From: Aquibium microcysteis
GTDB taxonomy: Bacteria; Pseudomonadota; Alphaproteobacteria; Rhizobiales; Rhizobiaceae
DNA length: 64,000 nt
Direction of reading: 5' to 3'
Assembly (NCBI RefSeq): GCF_014495845.1
Contig: NZ_CP061080.1
Coordinates: 2,221,001 to 2,285,000 of the forward strand
Both the position numbers and the translations under genes were made by a program. Below are positions 16,428-25,457 of the stretch, one piece after another. Below the pieces are notes generated by a model, which was given only the letters and a program-made list of their open reading frames with translations, made no database searches and was not told the DNA's origin. Within the stretch, counting starts at the first letter, position 1; the number at the start of each line of letters is the position of its first letter.

Positions 16428-18275
16428 TCATTCGGCCGCCTGCGCCTCGCCCGCGTCAAGGAAGCCCCCCGACTGGTGCTCCCACAACTGGGCGTAAAGA
16501 CCGCCGCGCGCGATCAGTTCCTCGTGCGTGCCCTCCTCGATCACCTGACCCTTGTCGAGGACGATGAGCCGGTCCATCGCCGCGATGGTGGACAGCCGGT
16601 GCGCGATCGCGATCACCGTCTTGCCCTCCATCAGCCGGTACAAGTTCTCCTGGATGGCCGCCTCCACCTCCGAATCGAGCGCCGACGTCGCCTCGTCGAG
16701 GATCAGGATCGGCGCGTCCTTGAGCATCACCCGCGCGATGGCGATTCTCTGGCGCTGGCCGCCCGACAGCTTCACGCCGCGCTCGCCGACATGCGCATCG
16801 AAGCCCTTGCGGCCCTTCGGATCGCCGAGCGTGGCGACGAAGTCCAGCGCTTCGGCCTTGCGCGCGGCCTCCAGCATCATCTCCTCGGTCGCGTCGGGGC
16901 GCCCGTAGAGGATGTTGTCGCGAACCGAGCGATGCAGCAGCGAAGTGTCCTGCGTCACCATGCCGATATTGGCGCGCAGGCTGTCCTGCGTGACCCGGGA
17001 GATGTCCTGCCCGTCGATCAGGATGCGGCCGCTCTCGATGTCGTAGAAGCGCAGGAGCAGGTTGACCAGCGTCGACTTGCCGGCACCCGACCGGCCGACC
17101 AGACCCACCTTCTCGCCCGGGCGGATGGTGAAGGCGAGCTTCTCGATCACGCCCTTCTGCTTGCCGTAGTGGAAGCGCACGTCGTCGAAGCGGATCTCGC
17201 CGCGTGGGACGTCGATCTCCTTCGCCTCCGGCCTGTCCTCGACCAGCCGCGGCATCGAGATCGAGTTGATGCCGTCCTGCACGGTGCCGATGTTCTCGAA
17301 CAGCGCCGAGAGTTCCCACATGATCCACTGCGACATGCCCCAGAGCCGCAGCACCAGCGCGAGTGCCACCGCGATGGCCCCGACCGACACGGCCTCGCCG
17401 AGCCAGAGCCAGATGCCGACGACGCCGACGAGGAAGAGGCAGAGCGAGTTCAGCATGTAGAGCATGCCGTAGAGGCCGGTCACCAGCCGCATCTGCGCAT
17501 AGACCGTGTCGAGGAAGGATCGCATGCCGTCGCGCGCGAACCCGGCCTCGCGGCGGGCGTGCGAGAACAGCTTCACGGTCTGGATGTTGGTGTAGCTGTC
17601 GACCACGCGCCCGGTCATCATCGAGCGGGCGTCCGCCTGTCGTTCGGCGACCTCGCCCATACGCGGGATGAAGTAGCGCATCAGGAGCACGTAGCAGACC
17701 AGCCATCCCGCGATCGGCACGGCCAGCCGCCAGTCGGCCGAGCCGACGATGACCAGCACGCCGAGGAAGTAGACGACGACGTAGTTCATCACGTCGATGA
17801 GCTTGATGACGCATTCGCGCACGGCCAGCGCCGTCTGCATCAGCTTGGTGGCGATGCGGCCGGCGAACTCGTCTTGATAGAAGGTCATCGACTGCTTGAG
17901 CAGGTAGCGGTGCACCTGCCAGCGGATGCGCATCGGGTAATTGCCCATCAGCACCTGCTGGTTGATCAGCGAATGCAGCGTGACCATCAGCGGCAGGCCG
18001 ACGAGCACGAGCGCGGCCATCAGCGCCAGCGTCAGGCCCTCGTCGCGCAGGAACGTCTCCCGGTCGCGCACGGCCAGCCAGTCGACGATGTTGCCGACGA
18101 AGGAGAACATCCACACTTCCGTGATGGCGATCATCGACATCAGCAGCGCCGACGGCACCAGCCAGCGCCACGATCCTCTCGTGTAGTGCAGGCAGAAGGC
18201 GACGAGCGTCTTCGGCGGCTCCTGCGGCTCTTCGGCCGGGAACGGATCGAGGCGGGACTCAAACCAGCGGAACAT
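16428..18275 (-). CDS. ABC exporter, fused membrane and ATPase domains (first of a tandem pair)
   Basis: 615 residues. The membrane domain (six helices, about residues 20-310) is followed by an ATPase domain with GRSGAGKST, LSGGQRQR, ILILDEATSALD and VIAIAHRLST, all intact. The start ATG at 18275 (MFRWFESRLDPFP) is chosen because the residues upstream are Arg/Pro-rich and non-conserved. The C-terminal ends of both tandem proteins share the pattern LYAQLW(E/K)xQSGGFL, showing they arose by duplication. Transcription likely starts in the long upstream region that also carries a short open frame (18611-18667). Confidence 0.92.
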   Translation of the reverse strand: MFRWFESRLDPFPAEEPQEPPKTLVAFCLHYTRGSWRWLVPSALLMSMIAITEVWMFSFVGNIVDWLAVRDRETFLRDEGLTLALMAALVLVGLPLMVTLHSLINQQVLMGNYPMRIRWQVHRYLLKQSMTFYQDEFAGRIATKLMQTALAVRECVIKLIDVMNYVVVYFLGVLVIVGSADWRLAVPIAGWLVCYVLLMRYFIPRMGEVAERQADARSMMTGRVVDSYTNIQTVKLFSHARREAGFARDGMRSFLDTVYAQMRLVTGLYGMLYMLNSLCLFLVGVVGIWLWLGEAVSVGAIAVALALVLRLWGMSQWIMWELSALFENIGTVQDGINSISMPRLVEDRPEAKEIDVPRGEIRFDDVRFHYGKQKGVIEKLAFTIRPGEKVGLVGRSGAGKSTLVNLLLRFYDIESGRILIDGQDISRVTQDSLRANIGMVTQDTSLLHRSVRDNILYGRPDATEEMMLEAARKAEALDFVATLGDPKGRKGFDAHVGERGVKLSGGQRQRIAIARVMLKDAPILILDEATSALDSEVEAAIQENLYRLMEGKTVIAIAHRLSTIAAMDRLIVLDKGQVIEEGTHEELIARGGLYAQLWEHQSGGFLDAGEAQAAE

Positions 18276-18610
18276 GGCATTCGTCTTTCGAAACGGGGGC
18301 TTGCAACCGGGAGCGGACTCGCGTCGCGAGGCCGGCCCGCCCGGGCGCGCTGGCCTGCCGGAAGATGGAGGAAACGCGGCCCGAGGCAAGCGGATCAGCG
18401 AAGGGATCCCGCCACGGCCCTGTCAGGAGGTCGTCCGGCCAGGCCGGGCCGAAGGCGTCGGCCGGCCTGAAACCGTCGAGGGACCGGCGAGCCGGCCGAT
18501 GGCGCAGAGGGTGATTCACGGCACGAAATCCTGTGGCGTCGGAACGGTGTCCGGCGGGATTCGGCGATGACGTCAGTCTGGGAAAGAAATCGTCGGGTCC
18601 GAAGCCGCCG
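18276..18610. other. 335-bp leader/intergenic region upstream of the tandem ABC exporters
   Basis: No recognisable gene. The minus strand keeps an open frame through it, rich in Arg, Pro and Asp and lacking a family look, which I do not call. If transcription starts upstream of the short open frame at 18611-18667, this stretch would be a long untranslated leader of the exporter message. Several GC-rich stems are possible (for example around CCGGCC repeats) but none stands out as a terminator. Confidence 0.4.
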
Positions 18611-18667
18611 TCAGAGCGGGCGCGCGTGGCGCGGGCAGAAACGGGATGGATACATGATGACGTCCAT
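18611..18667 (-). CDS. possible 18-codon leader ORF upstream of the ABC exporters
   Basis: The ATG at 18667 has a near-perfect AAGGAGG seven bases upstream and encodes MDVIMYPSRFCPRHARPL before a TGA. The peptide is rich in Arg, Pro and His. It reads towards the ABC exporter operon, 335 bp away, and lies in the divergent spacer with trmL. Such an ORF could be a leader peptide that senses translation stalling (Arg and Pro codons near its end), or a chance frame behind a chance site. Only the strong ribosome-binding site supports it. Confidence 0.35.
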   Translation of the reverse strand: MDVIMYPSRFCPRHARPL

Positions 18668-18805
18668 TCCTGCCTCCTTGGTTGGCGTTGACGACGCGAC
18701 AGCCCATAGACTGCTTCGGGCCGTTTGGCTACCCGCTGCTCTGCGAATGCCAGCGGCGGCGGCCCGACCTGTTGCCGATGCGCCACGCCACGGAAGGAGA
18801 CCGCC

Positions 18806-19255
18806 TTGCCAGACGACGTCCGCATCGCCCTGTTCCAACCAGACATTCCCGGCAACACGGGCGCCATCCTCAGGCTCGGCGCCTGCCTCGGCATCGCGAT
18901 CGACGTCATCGGCCCGGCCGGCTTCGACCTGTCGGACCGCGCGCTGAAACGGGCCGGCATGGACTATCTGGAGATGGCCGCTCTCGTCCGCCACGACGAC
19001 TGGGCAGCCTTCGAGGCATGGCGGAGGCAGACCGGGCACAGGCTGCTGCTGTTCACGACCAGGGCCACCCTGCCCTACACGCGCTTCGCCTACCGCCCCC
19101 GCGACGTGCTCCTCTTCGGCCGCGAAAGCGCCGGCGCACCCGACCACGTGCACGAGGCGGCCGACGAGCGCCTGCTGATCCCGATGCCCGGCGGCGGCCG
19201 CAGCCTCAACCTGGCGCTGGCGGCGGCGATGGCGGCAGGAGAGGCATTGCGGTAG
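18806..19255 (+). CDS. trmL: tRNA (cytidine(34)-2'-O)-methyltransferase
   Basis: 149 residues of the SPOUT fold. It methylates the wobble ribose of tRNA-Leu species using SAM. Family signatures: IALFQPDIPGNTGAILRLGA near the N-terminus, RAGMDYLEMA, VLLFGRESAGAPDHVHEAAD and the knotted SAM-site strand IPMPGGGRSLNLALA. The start is a TTG at 18806 with GGAAGGAGA just upstream; the longer frame before it is not family-like, and 149 residues is the normal length. It is divergent from the ABC operon. Confidence 0.93.
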   Translation: MPDDVRIALFQPDIPGNTGAILRLGACLGIAIDVIGPAGFDLSDRALKRAGMDYLEMAALVRHDDWAAFEAWRRQTGHRLLLFTTRATLPYTRFAYRPRDVLLFGRESAGAPDHVHEAADERLLIPMPGGGRSLNLALAAAMAAGEALR

Positions 19256-19265
19256 AGCGAGGTCC

Positions 19266-19526
19266 TCAATCCGCCGTCGGCAGCCGGCGCATCGTGAACT
19301 CGATGACGTCTTCCGGGCGTTCGCACCAGCTTTCGATGGCGGTCCAGTAGGCCTGCTTGGGCCAGCGGTCGAACCACTCGCGCGCCTTGTCGCGGGCGGC
19401 GGTGCGCGGCAGCGCGTAGGTCTCGCGGACGAAGCCGTCGCGCGGCAGGCGGGCCGCATCGTTCGTACGGTGGCGGTCGAGCCGCTTCTTCAGTCCGTCG
19501 AGCGGCGGTCGTGGCGGTGTGCGCAC
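19266..19526 (-). CDS. small conserved hypothetical protein
   Basis: 86 residues, soluble and basic. It contains [19 protein letters not shown], then [22 protein letters not shown] and ends [12 protein letters not shown] recognise the pattern as a small protein widespread in rhizobia but know no function. It begins at a GTG at 19526 preceded by AGGAGAGG. It is convergent with trmL (10 bp apart) and divergent from hemF, so it has its own promoter in the 232-bp spacer. Confidence 0.7.
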   Translation of the reverse strand: MRTPPRPPLDGLKKRLDRHRTNDAARLPRDGFVRETYALPRTAARDKAREWFDRWPKQAYWTAIESWCERPEDVIEFTMRRLPTAD

Positions 19527-19758
19527 AGAACCTCTCCTCGCTTGCTGTGGCTCGAAATCTAGGTGTCTGCCGCCCGGATTGCGAGTCATTTCTGATTCGC
19601 CGCCGTCCCGGACGGACCGTCCCCGCATCCGGGAAACCCGCAGCCCCTCCCCGGCGCGGACCGCGAGAATGCGGGCGGGGACACAGCCGCTTGCGGCGAA
19701 CGGGCCGGTGGTCCTATGTCGTCCGTCGAGGAAAGAGAACGCGACGCGGAGGGACCCC

Positions 19759-20673
19759 ATGCAGCGACCCGAGATACCGGCCGACATGCCCGAGGACATC
19801 GAAGCGGCGAAAGCGGCCGCGCGCGCCTGGTTCGAGGCCCTGCGCGACCGCATCTGCGCCAGCTTCGAGGCGCTCGAGGACGAGCTGACCGGGCCGCTCT
19901 CGGATCGCGCGCCCGGCCGTTTCGAGCGCACGCCCTGGCAGCGTGACGAGGGCAAGGGCGGCGGCGGGATCATGTCGATGATGCATGGCCGCGTCTTCGA
20001 GAAGGTCGGCGTGCACACGTCCACCGTCCACGGCGAGTTCTCGGCCGAGTTCCGCAAGCAGATGCCGGGCGGCGAGGAGAACCCGTCCTTCTGGGCCTCC
20101 GGCATCTCGCTGATCGCCCATCCGTGGAACCCGAACGTGCCGGCCGTGCACATGAACACGCGCATGGTGGTGACGGCCAGGCAATGGTTCGGCGGCGGCG
20201 CCGACCTGACGCCGGTGCTCGACCGTCGCCGCACCCAGGAGGATCCCGACACGGTCGACTTCCATGCCGCCATGCAGGCCGCCTGCGCGCGCCATGCGGC
20301 CGTCGCCGACTATCCGAAGCTGAAGGCCTGGTGCGACGAATACTTCTACCTGCCGCACCGCGACGAGCCGCGCGGCATCGGCGGCATCTTCTACGACTGG
20401 CTGCACTCGCCCGCCGAGACCGGCGGCTGGGACGCCGACTTCGCCTTCACCTGCGACGTCGGCGAGAGCTTCGCCGCGATCTACCCGACGCTCGTGCGCC
20501 GCAACTTCAACCAGGCCTGGACGGATCAGGATCGCGACGAGCAGCTCGTCCGCCGCGGCCGCTACGTCGAATACAACCTGCTCTACGATCGCGGCACCAC
20601 TTTCGGCCTGAAGACCGGCGGCAACGTCAAGTCGATCCTGTCGTCCATGCCGCCGATGGTGAAGTGGCCGTAG
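19759..20673 (+). CDS. hemF: aerobic coproporphyrinogen III oxidase
   Basis: 304 residues. It oxidatively decarboxylates coproporphyrinogen III to protoporphyrinogen IX with O2 in the haem pathway. Family stretches are [63 protein letters not shown], and the C-terminal [26 protein letters not shown] at 19759 gives the usual length; GGAGGGA lies upstream. Haem supply next to a haem-rich bc1 operon about 6 kb away is a common rhizobial arrangement. Confidence 0.97.
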   Translation: MQRPEIPADMPEDIEAAKAAARAWFEALRDRICASFEALEDELTGPLSDRAPGRFERTPWQRDEGKGGGGIMSMMHGRVFEKVGVHTSTVHGEFSAEFRKQMPGGEENPSFWASGISLIAHPWNPNVPAVHMNTRMVVTARQWFGGGADLTPVLDRRRTQEDPDTVDFHAAMQAACARHAAVADYPKLKAWCDEYFYLPHRDEPRGIGGIFYDWLHSPAETGGWDADFAFTCDVGESFAAIYPTLVRRNFNQAWTDQDRDEQLVRRGRYVEYNLLYDRGTTFGLKTGGNVKSILSSMPPMVKWP

Positions 20674-20730
20674 GCATGGAAACCGGTATCGATCGATGCT
20701 ATTTTCGATGCTGGACATCAGGAGGCGCCG

Positions 20731-20928
20731 GTGCGCACGACGGTCACCCTGGATGATGTGCTGCTCGAACAGGCGCAGCGTTTCAGCGGCATCAATGAAA
20801 GATCGGCGCTTATCGAGGCAGCCCTCAAAGCCCTTGTCGAACGTGAAGCGGCGAGACGCCTAGCCAAGCTTGGAGGTAGCCAGCCCGATCTGGAGATCCC
20901 GGACCGGCGGCGTCCCGCGGCAGAATGA
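20731..20928 (+). CDS. vapB: VapB-type antitoxin (second vapBC pair)
   Basis: 65 residues. MRTTVTLDDVLLEQAQRFSG is the VapB_antitoxin signature (ribbon-helix-helix), followed by INERSALIEAALKALVEREAARRLAKLGG and a Pro/Arg-rich toxin-binding tail. It starts at a GTG with AGGAGGCG just before it. The stop overlaps the toxin start by four bases (ATGA). A 10-bp palindrome ATCGATCGAT (20688-20697) lies in the upstream region and could be its operator. Confidence 0.9.
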   Translation: MRTTVTLDDVLLEQAQRFSGINERSALIEAALKALVEREAARRLAKLGGSQPDLEIPDRRRPAAE

Positions 20929-21293
20929 TTCTCGTGGATTCCGTCATCTGGGTCGATCACATCAGACAGGAACTGCCGAGGCTCAGCAGACTTCTGGATA
21001 ACGGCGAGACTCTCTGTCACCCATTCGTCGTCGGAGAGATCGCGCTCGGAAGCCTGCGGGATCGTCAGTTCGTCCTCGAAAGCCTGTCATCGCTTCCGCA
21101 AGCCCCCCTTGCCGAACACGAGGAAGTTCTATTCCTCCTGGAAGAGCGGAAACTCTTCAGCTTGGGGATCGGATACGTCGACTTGCATCTTGTCGCTTCC
21201 TGTCTTCTGGCGCCCGGTACCTTGCTATGGACCCGTGATCGGCGACTGGATGCTGCTGCTTACCATCTGGGGATAAAGTATCTGCATGGCTGA
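20925..21293 (+). CDS. vapC: VapC PIN-domain ribonuclease toxin (second pair)
   Basis: 122 residues with the PIN acidic residues Asp5 (ILVDSVIWVDHIR), Glu in FVVGEIALGSL, Asp in GIGYVDLHLVAS and Asp in LLWTRDRRLDA. The full family length suggests an active toxin. It resembles the VapC group encoded beside VapB_antitoxin partners in many alphaproteobacteria. The RNA target is not readable. Coupled to its antitoxin by an ATGA overlap. Confidence 0.92.
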   Translation: MILVDSVIWVDHIRQELPRLSRLLDNGETLCHPFVVGEIALGSLRDRQFVLESLSSLPQAPLAEHEEVLFLLEERKLFSLGIGYVDLHLVASCLLAPGTLLWTRDRRLDAAAYHLGIKYLHG

Positions 21294-21396
21294 TCCCGCA
21301 GCACCGCGGCCGTCCAGGCCACGAGGCGAAGCAACAAAACGCCGCATCCTGTGTTAGGATGCCGCTGTCAACGACGAGAAACCACAGGAGGAAGTC

Positions 21397-21582
21397 ATGA
21401 AGGAATTCCACTGCGGGACGCTGGTTCCCGGCTGCGACTGGCACACAAGGCACGAGGAAGAGGCCGAGGTGATGCGGCGCGCGGTCGAGCACATGCGCAT
21501 CGACCATGGCGAGACGGTCATCCGCGAGACGATGATCGACGCCATCCGCTCGCGCATCGAGAAGCGGCGCGACGCCGCCTGA
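21397..21582 (+). CDS. DUF1059 small protein
   Basis: 61 residues. The pattern MKEFHCGTLVPGCDWHTRHE, then EEEAEVMRRAVEHMRIDHGE matches DUF1059, a small Cys-containing domain often annotated as predicted small metal-binding protein. Two Cys and several His are conserved and could bind a metal, but no function is established. ATG at 21397 has AGGAGG upstream. It is a single gene between vapC and the CCA transferase, which is convergent. Confidence 0.85.
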   Translation: MKEFHCGTLVPGCDWHTRHEEEAEVMRRAVEHMRIDHGETVIRETMIDAIRSRIEKRRDAA

Positions 21583-21736
21583 GGGCGCATCTGCGTGACG
21601 CGCTCATGGCCCGGCGGGAGGGAGGCTCCGGCCGGGTCCTTTCGGCGGAGAGGCAGATCGTCAAGCCCTCTCCGCGCGCCTCCGAGGCGTCTTGTCCTCA
21701 TCGCGCTGCGCCGGATTCGATCCGGCAGGGCTTTGC

Positions 21737-23008
21737 TCAAAGGTATTGACTCTTAAGGCTTTCGGCCCGTTCGAGCAGCCCCGCCTTGTCGGGCGCGAAG
21801 CCGGCGTCGACCCAGGCCTCCTCCAGGTCGCGCAGCAGATTGCCCATCTTCGGACCTGCCGGGACGCCGATGGCGATCAGATCCGCCCCCGAAAGCGGGA
21901 ACACCGGTGGGGTCCAGCCCGCGAGGAAGCGGCGCAGCCGCCAGTAGCCGCCGGCCTCCACCATTGCCGTGTCCTCGCCGGCGGCCCGCGCGCGGGCGCC
22001 GGCAAGGGCCAGCGCCAGCCGGTCGGCGATGCCGCCGCGGCCGGCCCGATAGGCGAGCCTGGCGAGTTCGCCCTCCACCATCGTCGGCGCGATCGACGGT
22101 GCCGCCGCCCAGGCGATCAGACGGTCGCGATCGGCATTGGAGGTCTTCAGCCGCAGCGCGAGTGCAGCGATCCGGACCGGATCCGGCGGCACGATACTGG
22201 CCAGCCGCAGCAGAGGGTCCGGCGCCCATCCGAGGTCGCGCTCGGCGGCGACGAGGCCGTGCACGGCGTCGATGCCCCATTTCTCGCTCTCGGGCAGGAC
22301 GCGGGTCAGAACGCCGGACTGCCGCATCCAGAGCAGCGCCCGCGACGGATCGGCGGCCGACAGCAGCTTCTTCAGCTCCATCCAGACACGCTCCGCCGAC
22401 AGTCCGTCGAGCCCCTCCTTCAGCCGCGCGCAGGCCTTCAGGCCGGCGGCATCGGGCCGGCCGGCACCGTAGCGGGCGAAGAAGCGGAAGAAGCGCAGGA
22501 TGCGCAGATAATCCTCGCGGATGCGGTCCTCGGGATCGCCGATGAAGCGCAGCGTCCGGGTCCCGATGTCGGCGAGCCCGCCGACGAGATCGATCACGGT
22601 CCCATCGGCCGTCGCGTAAAGCGCGTTGATGGTGAAGTCGCGCCGCGCCGCGTCCTGCGACCAGTCGCGGCCGAAGCGCACCTTCGCGCGGCGGCCGTCG
22701 GTCTCGACGTCGGCGCGCAGCGTGGTGACCTCGTGCGGGACGCCGGCGGCGATGACGGTGACCGTGCCGTGCTCGTAGCCCGTCGGAACAGCCTTGAAGC
22801 CTGCGCGCTCGGCGCGGGCGATCGTCTCGTCCGGCAGGGTCGTGCTGGCGATGTCGATGTCGCCGGCGTCTTCGCCCAGAAGCGCGTTGCGCACCGCGCC
22901 GCCCGCGATGCGGGCCTCTTCGCCATCTGCGGAGAGCACGGCCAGCAGGCGCTGCAGCGCCTCGTCCTTCAGCCAGGGCGCGCGGTCGGCGATGGAGGCG
23001 GTGCTCAC
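21737..23008 (-). CDS. cca: CCA tRNA nucleotidyltransferase / poly(A) polymerase family protein
   Basis: 423 residues. The class II nucleotidyltransferase core is visible: IAGGAVRNALLG, then the two metal-binding aspartates Asp50 and Asp52 in AGDIDIAST, and ARRDFTINALYA. The head/neck motif EDRIREDYLRILRFFRF follows. The enzyme most likely adds or repairs the CCA end of tRNAs; a poly(A) polymerase role cannot be excluded by eye. It starts at a GTG whose GTGA overlaps the stop of the upstream nudix gene, so it is the third gene of a DUF1285-nudix-CCA operon. Confidence 0.92.
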   Translation of the reverse strand: MSTASIADRAPWLKDEALQRLLAVLSADGEEARIAGGAVRNALLGEDAGDIDIASTTLPDETIARAERAGFKAVPTGYEHGTVTVIAAGVPHEVTTLRADVETDGRRAKVRFGRDWSQDAARRDFTINALYATADGTVIDLVGGLADIGTRTLRFIGDPEDRIREDYLRILRFFRFFARYGAGRPDAAGLKACARLKEGLDGLSAERVWMELKKLLSAADPSRALLWMRQSGVLTRVLPESEKWGIDAVHGLVAAERDLGWAPDPLLRLASIVPPDPVRIAALALRLKTSNADRDRLIAWAAAPSIAPTMVEGELARLAYRAGRGGIADRLALALAGARARAAGEDTAMVEAGGYWRLRRFLAGWTPPVFPLSGADLIAIGVPAGPKMGNLLRDLEEAWVDAGFAPDKAGLLERAESLKSQYL

Positions 23009-23634
23009 GCGTAGAGTCTTTCCCAGATGGTGCGGATGATGCCGGCGGTGACGCCCCAGATGTAGCGGTCGCCATGCGGCATCGTGTAGAAGAATCGCTC
23101 CTGCTCCTGCCAGACCCGGCTTTCGCGACGATGGTTGGCAGGATCCATCAGGAAAGAGAGCGGCACCTCGAAGGCGTCGTCCACCTCGTCGGCATTGATG
23201 GTAAGCAGGAAGCCCGGACGCACGACCGCCAGAACGGGCGCGATCCGGTAGCCGCTGCCGGTCACGTAGTCCGGCATTCGCCCGACGACCTCGATGAAGG
23301 CGCCGTCGAGCCCGATCTCTTCCTCCGCCTCGCGCAGTGCAGCATGGACTGCCGTCTCGTCCTCGGGATCGATCCGGCCGCCCGGGAAGGCGATCTGGCC
23401 GGAATGGCTGCGCAGCTTCTCGGTACGCTTGGTCAGAAGCAGCGTCGCATCTTCGCCGCGGTCGACGACCGGCACCAGCACCGCCGCGTCCCGCAGCGCA
23501 GCCGGCCGGATCAGGTGCGCGATCGACGGGTTCAGCACGTGATCCCCGAACTCTTCCGCATGCGGTGCCTGCTCGCGCGCGGCACGACGGCGGAAATCCG
23601 CGGCGGAGAAGGATCTGGTCAGCGCGGCATCCAT
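23005..23634 (-). CDS. nudix CoA pyrophosphatase
   Basis: 209 residues. The nudix box GGRIDPEDETAVHAALREAEEEIGLDG is complete (GX5EX7REUXEEXGU), and the CoA-specific motif of UPF0035 members precedes it: LLTKRTEKLRSHSGQIAFPGG. It would cleave CoA, especially oxidised CoA, to 3',5'-ADP and phosphopantetheine. ATG at 23634 is chosen; it lies two bases after the stop of the DUF1285 gene. It overlaps the CCA transferase start by four bases. Confidence 0.92.
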   Translation of the reverse strand: MDAALTRSFSAADFRRRAAREQAPHAEEFGDHVLNPSIAHLIRPAALRDAAVLVPVVDRGEDATLLLTKRTEKLRSHSGQIAFPGGRIDPEDETAVHAALREAEEEIGLDGAFIEVVGRMPDYVTGSGYRIAPVLAVVRPGFLLTINADEVDDAFEVPLSFLMDPANHRRESRVWQEQERFFYTMPHGDRYIWGVTAGIIRTIWERLYA

Positions 23635-23636
23635 GA

Positions 23637-24305
23637 TCAGCGGCTGAGCCTTTCCAGCTCCGCGGCCGGCATGATGGGAAACACGCATCCCTTCGAACGG
23701 ATGGAAAACATCGCCCTCCCGTCGACCTCGATCTCCTCGCCGTGCTCGACGAGTTCGTACATCACCGGCCGCGACACCAGAGCCTCCAGCCGGCCGCGCA
23801 CCATGAGATAGGGCTTCAGTCCGCCGGTCTCCGGCTCGTCGACGAAACGGATCGGATGGTCCGGCCCGGCCTCCACGACGTCACCGACATTGGTGCGGAA
23901 GGTCATGATCCTGTCGCGGCCCTCGCCCGCGACGTCGACCTCCACCGCCACGAAAGGCGCGTCGACGACGCGGATGCCGACGCGCTCGACGGGAGTGACG
24001 AGATAGGTCCTGCCGTCCTCGTCCTTGCGCAGGACGCTCGAGAACAGCTGGACCAGCGCAGGCCGGCCGATCGGCGTGCCCATGTAGAACCAGGTCCCGT
24101 CGGCGCGGATCTCCATGTCGAGATCGCCGCAGAAGGCCGGATTCCACCGTTCGACCGGCGGCGGACCTTTTCCGGCCCGCGCCGCGCGCGAGACCAGTGC
24201 CGCCAATCCCGCCGGATCGGCAGCCGCCTTCAATCCGCCGCCTTCGCCGCCGTGGATGGGGGCGTCGCCGAGGTCGCTCTTGGATTCGTGTTCAGGGTCG
24301 GCCAT
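23637..24305 (-). CDS. DUF1285 family protein
   Basis: 222 residues starting at the ATG at 24305 (a GTG two codons earlier is also possible). After a Gly/Ala-rich N-terminal tail, the DUF1285 core runs from PPPVERWNPAFCGDLDMEIRADGTWFYMGTPIGRPALVQLFSSVL to GLKPYLMVRGRLEALVSRPVMYELV. The family has a known beta-rich structure but no assigned biochemical role; it nearly always sits with the nudix and CCA transferase genes, as here, and divergent from moxR. First gene of that operon. Confidence 0.88.
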   Translation of the reverse strand: MADPEHESKSDLGDAPIHGGEGGGLKAAADPAGLAALVSRAARAGKGPPPVERWNPAFCGDLDMEIRADGTWFYMGTPIGRPALVQLFSSVLRKDEDGRTYLVTPVERVGIRVVDAPFVAVEVDVAGEGRDRIMTFRTNVGDVVEAGPDHPIRFVDEPETGGLKPYLMVRGRLEALVSRPVMYELVEHGEEIEVDGRAMFSIRSKGCVFPIMPAAELERLSR

Positions 24306-24449
24306 GGTCACGAAATAGTCACTCCCGTTTCGCTTGTCAGCCTGCGGGGCTGATTTAAGTTCGGTTCCGTGAACACGCAGGGAAGGCGCGGATCGGGGGA
24401 TCGACGGGGACAGGCGCTTGGTTCGCGGATACAGCAGAGGAACTCACGC

Positions 24450-25457
24450 ATGGGCGTTATGGCGAAAGACAAGGCGATCAGTGATGCGGACATGATCGCC
24501 GAGGCGGAAGCCGCCCTCGCCGATCTCGCCCGGGTCCGGGAAGGTGTCGGCAAGGTGATCTTCGGTCAGGAGATCGTCGTCGAGCGGACCATGGTGGCGA
24601 TCCTGGCCGGCGGCCATGCCCTGCTGGTCGGCGTGCCCGGACTTGCCAAGACGAAGCTCGTCGAGACGCTCGGGACCGTGCTCGGGCTGGACCCGCGCCG
24701 CGTCCAGTTCACCCCCGACCTGATGCCCTCCGACATCCTCGGCTCCGAAGTCATGGAGCAGGACGAGGCCGGGAAACGGTTCTTCCGCTTCCTGCCCGGG
24801 CCGATCTTCGCCCAGCTGCTGATGGCCGACGAAATCAACCGCGCCAGCCCGCGCACCCAGTCGGCGCTGCTGCAGGCCATGCAGGAATACCACGTCACCG
24901 TCGCGGGCGCCCGGCACGATCTGCCGGCGCCGTTCCACGTGCTCGCCACGCAGAACCCGCTGGAGCAGGAGGGCACCTATCCCCTGCCCGAGGCGCAGCT
25001 CGACCGCTTCCTGATGCAGGTCGACATCCTCTACCCCGAACTGGAAGCCGAGCGCCGCATCCTGCTCGAAACGACAGGCATGGCCGACGGCCGCGCCGAG
25101 AACGTGCTGTCGGCCGAGCGGCTGCGGGCGATCCAGACGCTGGTGCGGCGCATGCCGGTTCCCGAGAGCGTGGTCGAGGCGATCCTCACGCTGGTCCGCT
25201 CGGCGCGACCGGGCAGCGGAAACAAGGAGACCGACAAGCATGTCGCCTGGGGACCCGGCCCGCGCGCCAGCCAGGCGCTGACGCTCTGTGCCCGTGCCCG
25301 TGCCCTCTACGACGGGCGGCTGGCTCCCTCGGTCGACGACGTCCATGCCCTGGCGGAGCCGGTCCTGCAGCACCGCATGGCGCTGACCTTCGCCGCGCGC
25401 GCCGAAGGCATGAACGTCAGGGACGTCATCGCCCGCCTGGTGAAAGCATCCGCCTGA
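24450..25457 (+). CDS. moxR: MoxR-type AAA+ ATPase
   Basis: 335 residues. Walker A GVPGLAKTK (with Ala-Lys-Thr, typical of MoxR), Walker B LLMADEINRA, sensor-1 VLATQNPLEQEGTYPLPEAQLDRF and the C-terminal lid domain are present. MoxR ATPases act as chaperones that insert metals or activate partner von Willebrand A (VWA) proteins. The ATG at 24450 is used; the stop shares its last base with the next start. It leads a four-gene operon (moxR, DUF58, BatA/DUF4159, large membrane protein). Confidence 0.93.
   Translation: MGVMAKDKAISDADMIAEAEAALADLARVREGVGKVIFGQEIVVERTMVAILAGGHALLVGVPGLAKTKLVETLGTVLGLDPRRVQFTPDLMPSDILGSEVMEQDEAGKRFFRFLPGPIFAQLLMADEINRASPRTQSALLQAMQEYHVTVAGARHDLPAPFHVLATQNPLEQEGTYPLPEAQLDRFLMQVDILYPELEAERRILLETTGMADGRAENVLSAERLRAIQTLVRRMPVPESVVEAILTLVRSARPGSGNKETDKHVAWGPGPRASQALTLCARARALYDGRLAPSVDDVHALAEPVLQHRMALTFAARAEGMNVRDVIARLVKASA

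Noticed and set aside
14571..18470. A 1299-codon plus-strand open frame opposite the two ABC exporters
   Set aside because: It is the antisense shadow of two clearly conserved exporters; its product is His/Arg/Asp-rich with no fold-like pattern.
18276..18610. Open minus-strand frame running through the leader of the ABC exporter operon
   Set aside because: No start with a ribosome-binding site in that frame and no conserved-looking segment.
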